Source: Anisus vortex (lineage: Eukaryota > Mollusca > Gastropoda > Planorbidae). From it: a stretch of DNA of 64,000 bases. Position 1 is the first letter of the stretch. The number at the start of each line of letters is the position of its first letter. Below the pieces are notes generated by a model. It had not been told where the DNA came from and ran no database searches. It saw nothing but the letters and a program-made list of their open reading frames with translations. The position numbers and the translations under genes are program-made. The stretch is taken from positions 31,049,742 through 31,113,741 of the forward strand of contig OX421497.1 in the NCBI GenBank assembly GCA_949126835.1. Direction: 5' to 3'. Of the stretch, positions 62,819 to 64,000 are shown piece after piece.

Positions 62819-63953
62819 CAGGGGTGTAAATGGCAGTCGGAAAAAAAATCTGAAAATGCCGGGGTCCAGGGGCCGCGACGGCCCCTGGCAGGGTCAAGGG
62901 GCAGCGTCCCTGTGGGGGGCACAGGGGGGCAAAGCCCCCCTGGACGAAAATGGTTTTTGTGTTTTAACACTTGAAAATTAATATCTTTTTATTAAAGCAT
63001 TTTCATTCAACTATAACATCAGTAGATAATATTCCATGGGAAATGCAACCCAGTAAATAAAATAACAGAATAAAAGAAGATTAACAGTGATAGTAAATAA
63101 AAAACAACTAACCTTCAACTGTTTACTGAATCAGGCCTACCCTACATTTATATAATGTCAATGTGTATATATATATTGTCCTCCACATTTTCATGATTTT
63201 CATGATTTCATCAAATATGGAACCAATGTCTGACAGTGATTGGTAAACATTATAAATACAGTATTCAGATCTTCATTTTACATGAAAATATATGTTCTAA
63301 AGCCACAAGCCCAAGTCAAGTCAAGCAAGTGACGCTAGTCTCTCTTTTTCTTATATGATTTTATAGAAAATACAGTATAATAGTTCTAACATAAAACACA
63401 CAAAAAATCTTCATTTTCATCCTTTAATACCAACCACTCCCATTTGAATTTGTTTCTAGGTGTAAAATCAATGCTGTCAATATCAGAATTACGCTCAACA
63501 AACACAATTCCTCTCCTAGCATTGGCAGCCATTTTATCAACTTTTCTCAAGTAAATTTGTTTGATTAGATTATTAGAGTTATTTCCCTTAATCTTATTTT
63601 CACACTTTTTTAAGGCTATTTACCTAATTTTCCCTCTGACAAATCTGAACTCTCTGAAATAATCTGAATGGCAAGCTCCATACACAATCAGATTTTCAGA
63701 TTTTTTTCCTCTGACAATGAGTTGTGGGAATAGCAAACTATGTTTCAGAGTGTAAATAAGACATTTTAATTGTGTAAGCAAAACTTGTGGACTCAAAACT
63801 ATATAATTTTTTTTTCAGACTTTAAAAAAAAAAAAAAAAGATGTAAAAGTACTAGAGATGTAAAACACACACAAAAAAATCACATTAACGCAAAAAATCA
63901 CATCAACACAAAAAATCTGATTTCAGAGAAAATCTGAAAGATTTACACCCCTG
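62819..63953. mobile_element. 1,135-bp hAT-like element inside the minisatellite
   Basis: Begins CAGGGGTGTAAAT and ends ATTTACACCCCTG, a perfect 13-bp inverted repeat of hAT type. A GC-rich subterminal patch (62861-62945) forms two 9-bp-stem hairpins. On the - strand, a short frame resembles the start of a transposase. The 20-bp array resumes right after it. Confidence 0.82.
63386..63532 (-). pseudogene. hAT transposase N-terminal remnant (48 codons)
   Basis: MAANARRGIVFVERNSDIDS, then FTPRNKFKWEWLVLKDENED and FLCVLC, then a stop. F-K-W-x-W-L with a closing CxxC resembles the N-terminal zinc-finger region of some hAT-like transposases (recalled, not aligned). The rest of the enzyme is absent, so this is an internally deleted copy. 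Confidence 0.45.
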
Positions 63954-64000
63954 TATCATGATTTAGTCAACAATATCATGATTTAGTCAACAATATCATG
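63954..64000. repeat. 20-bp minisatellite, right part
   Basis: The catgatttagtcaacaatat array resumes here and runs off the end of the window. Confidence 0.9.

Overview
This is a stretch of an animal nuclear genome: AT-rich, with short exons scattered through long introns, GT-AG splice junctions that keep phase, and many non-LTR retrotransposons, tRNA-derived SINEs and short inverted-repeat DNA elements. The repeat types and the protein divergence fit a mollusc, probably a gastropod, but this is an inference; nothing in the window names the species.

Two conserved genes lie tail to tail. On the + strand, a MAP7/ensconsin-type microtubule-binding protein runs from about 12.4 kb to 51.7 kb in at least 15 coding exons. 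Every junction was checked for phase, and the chain gives one open frame of about 1.16-1.19 thousand residues. It has the N-terminal basic coiled coil that binds microtubules, Ser/Pro-rich linkers, the central Glu/Lys/Arg-rich MAP7 domain that recruits kinesin-1, and a C-terminal block carrying PILAF. On the - strand, the 3' two-thirds of SRRM1, an SR-rich splicing coactivator, runs from 62.66 kb down to 54.71 kb in nine exons. Its PWI-domain exons lie beyond the right edge. The likely poly(A) sites of the two genes are only about 300 bp apart.

Layout: 1-12.4 kb is upstream or 5'-intron sequence with two LINE tails, one SINE, simple repeats and homopolymer G/C tracts; no first exon or promoter was identified. 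12.4-39.4 kb holds MAP7 exons 1-13, with a 3.6-kb antisense LINE at 17.4-21.0 kb, two SINEs, a TA-flanked MITE and a nested pair of TTAA-flanked elements in the introns. 39.4-50.6 kb is one 11-kb intron with two SINEs, a hAT-like MITE, a minisatellite split by a second LINE, and a 162-bp duplication. 50.6-54.0 kb carries the last MAP7 exons and a 3' UTR containing a separate 201-codon ORF in a strong start context. 54.2-62.7 kb is SRRM1, with a 1.1-kb TTAA-flanked element in one intron. 62.7-64 kb is a 20-bp minisatellite interrupted by a hAT-like element that keeps the start of a transposase-like reading frame.

The most interesting observations are (i) the downstream ORF in the MAP7 3' UTR, (ii) three TTAA-flanked elements with a palindrome about 17 bp from one end, two of which carry a pair of palindromes exactly 44 bp apart despite unrelated sequences, and (iii) a SINE copy with the 5'-inversion structure expected from twin priming.
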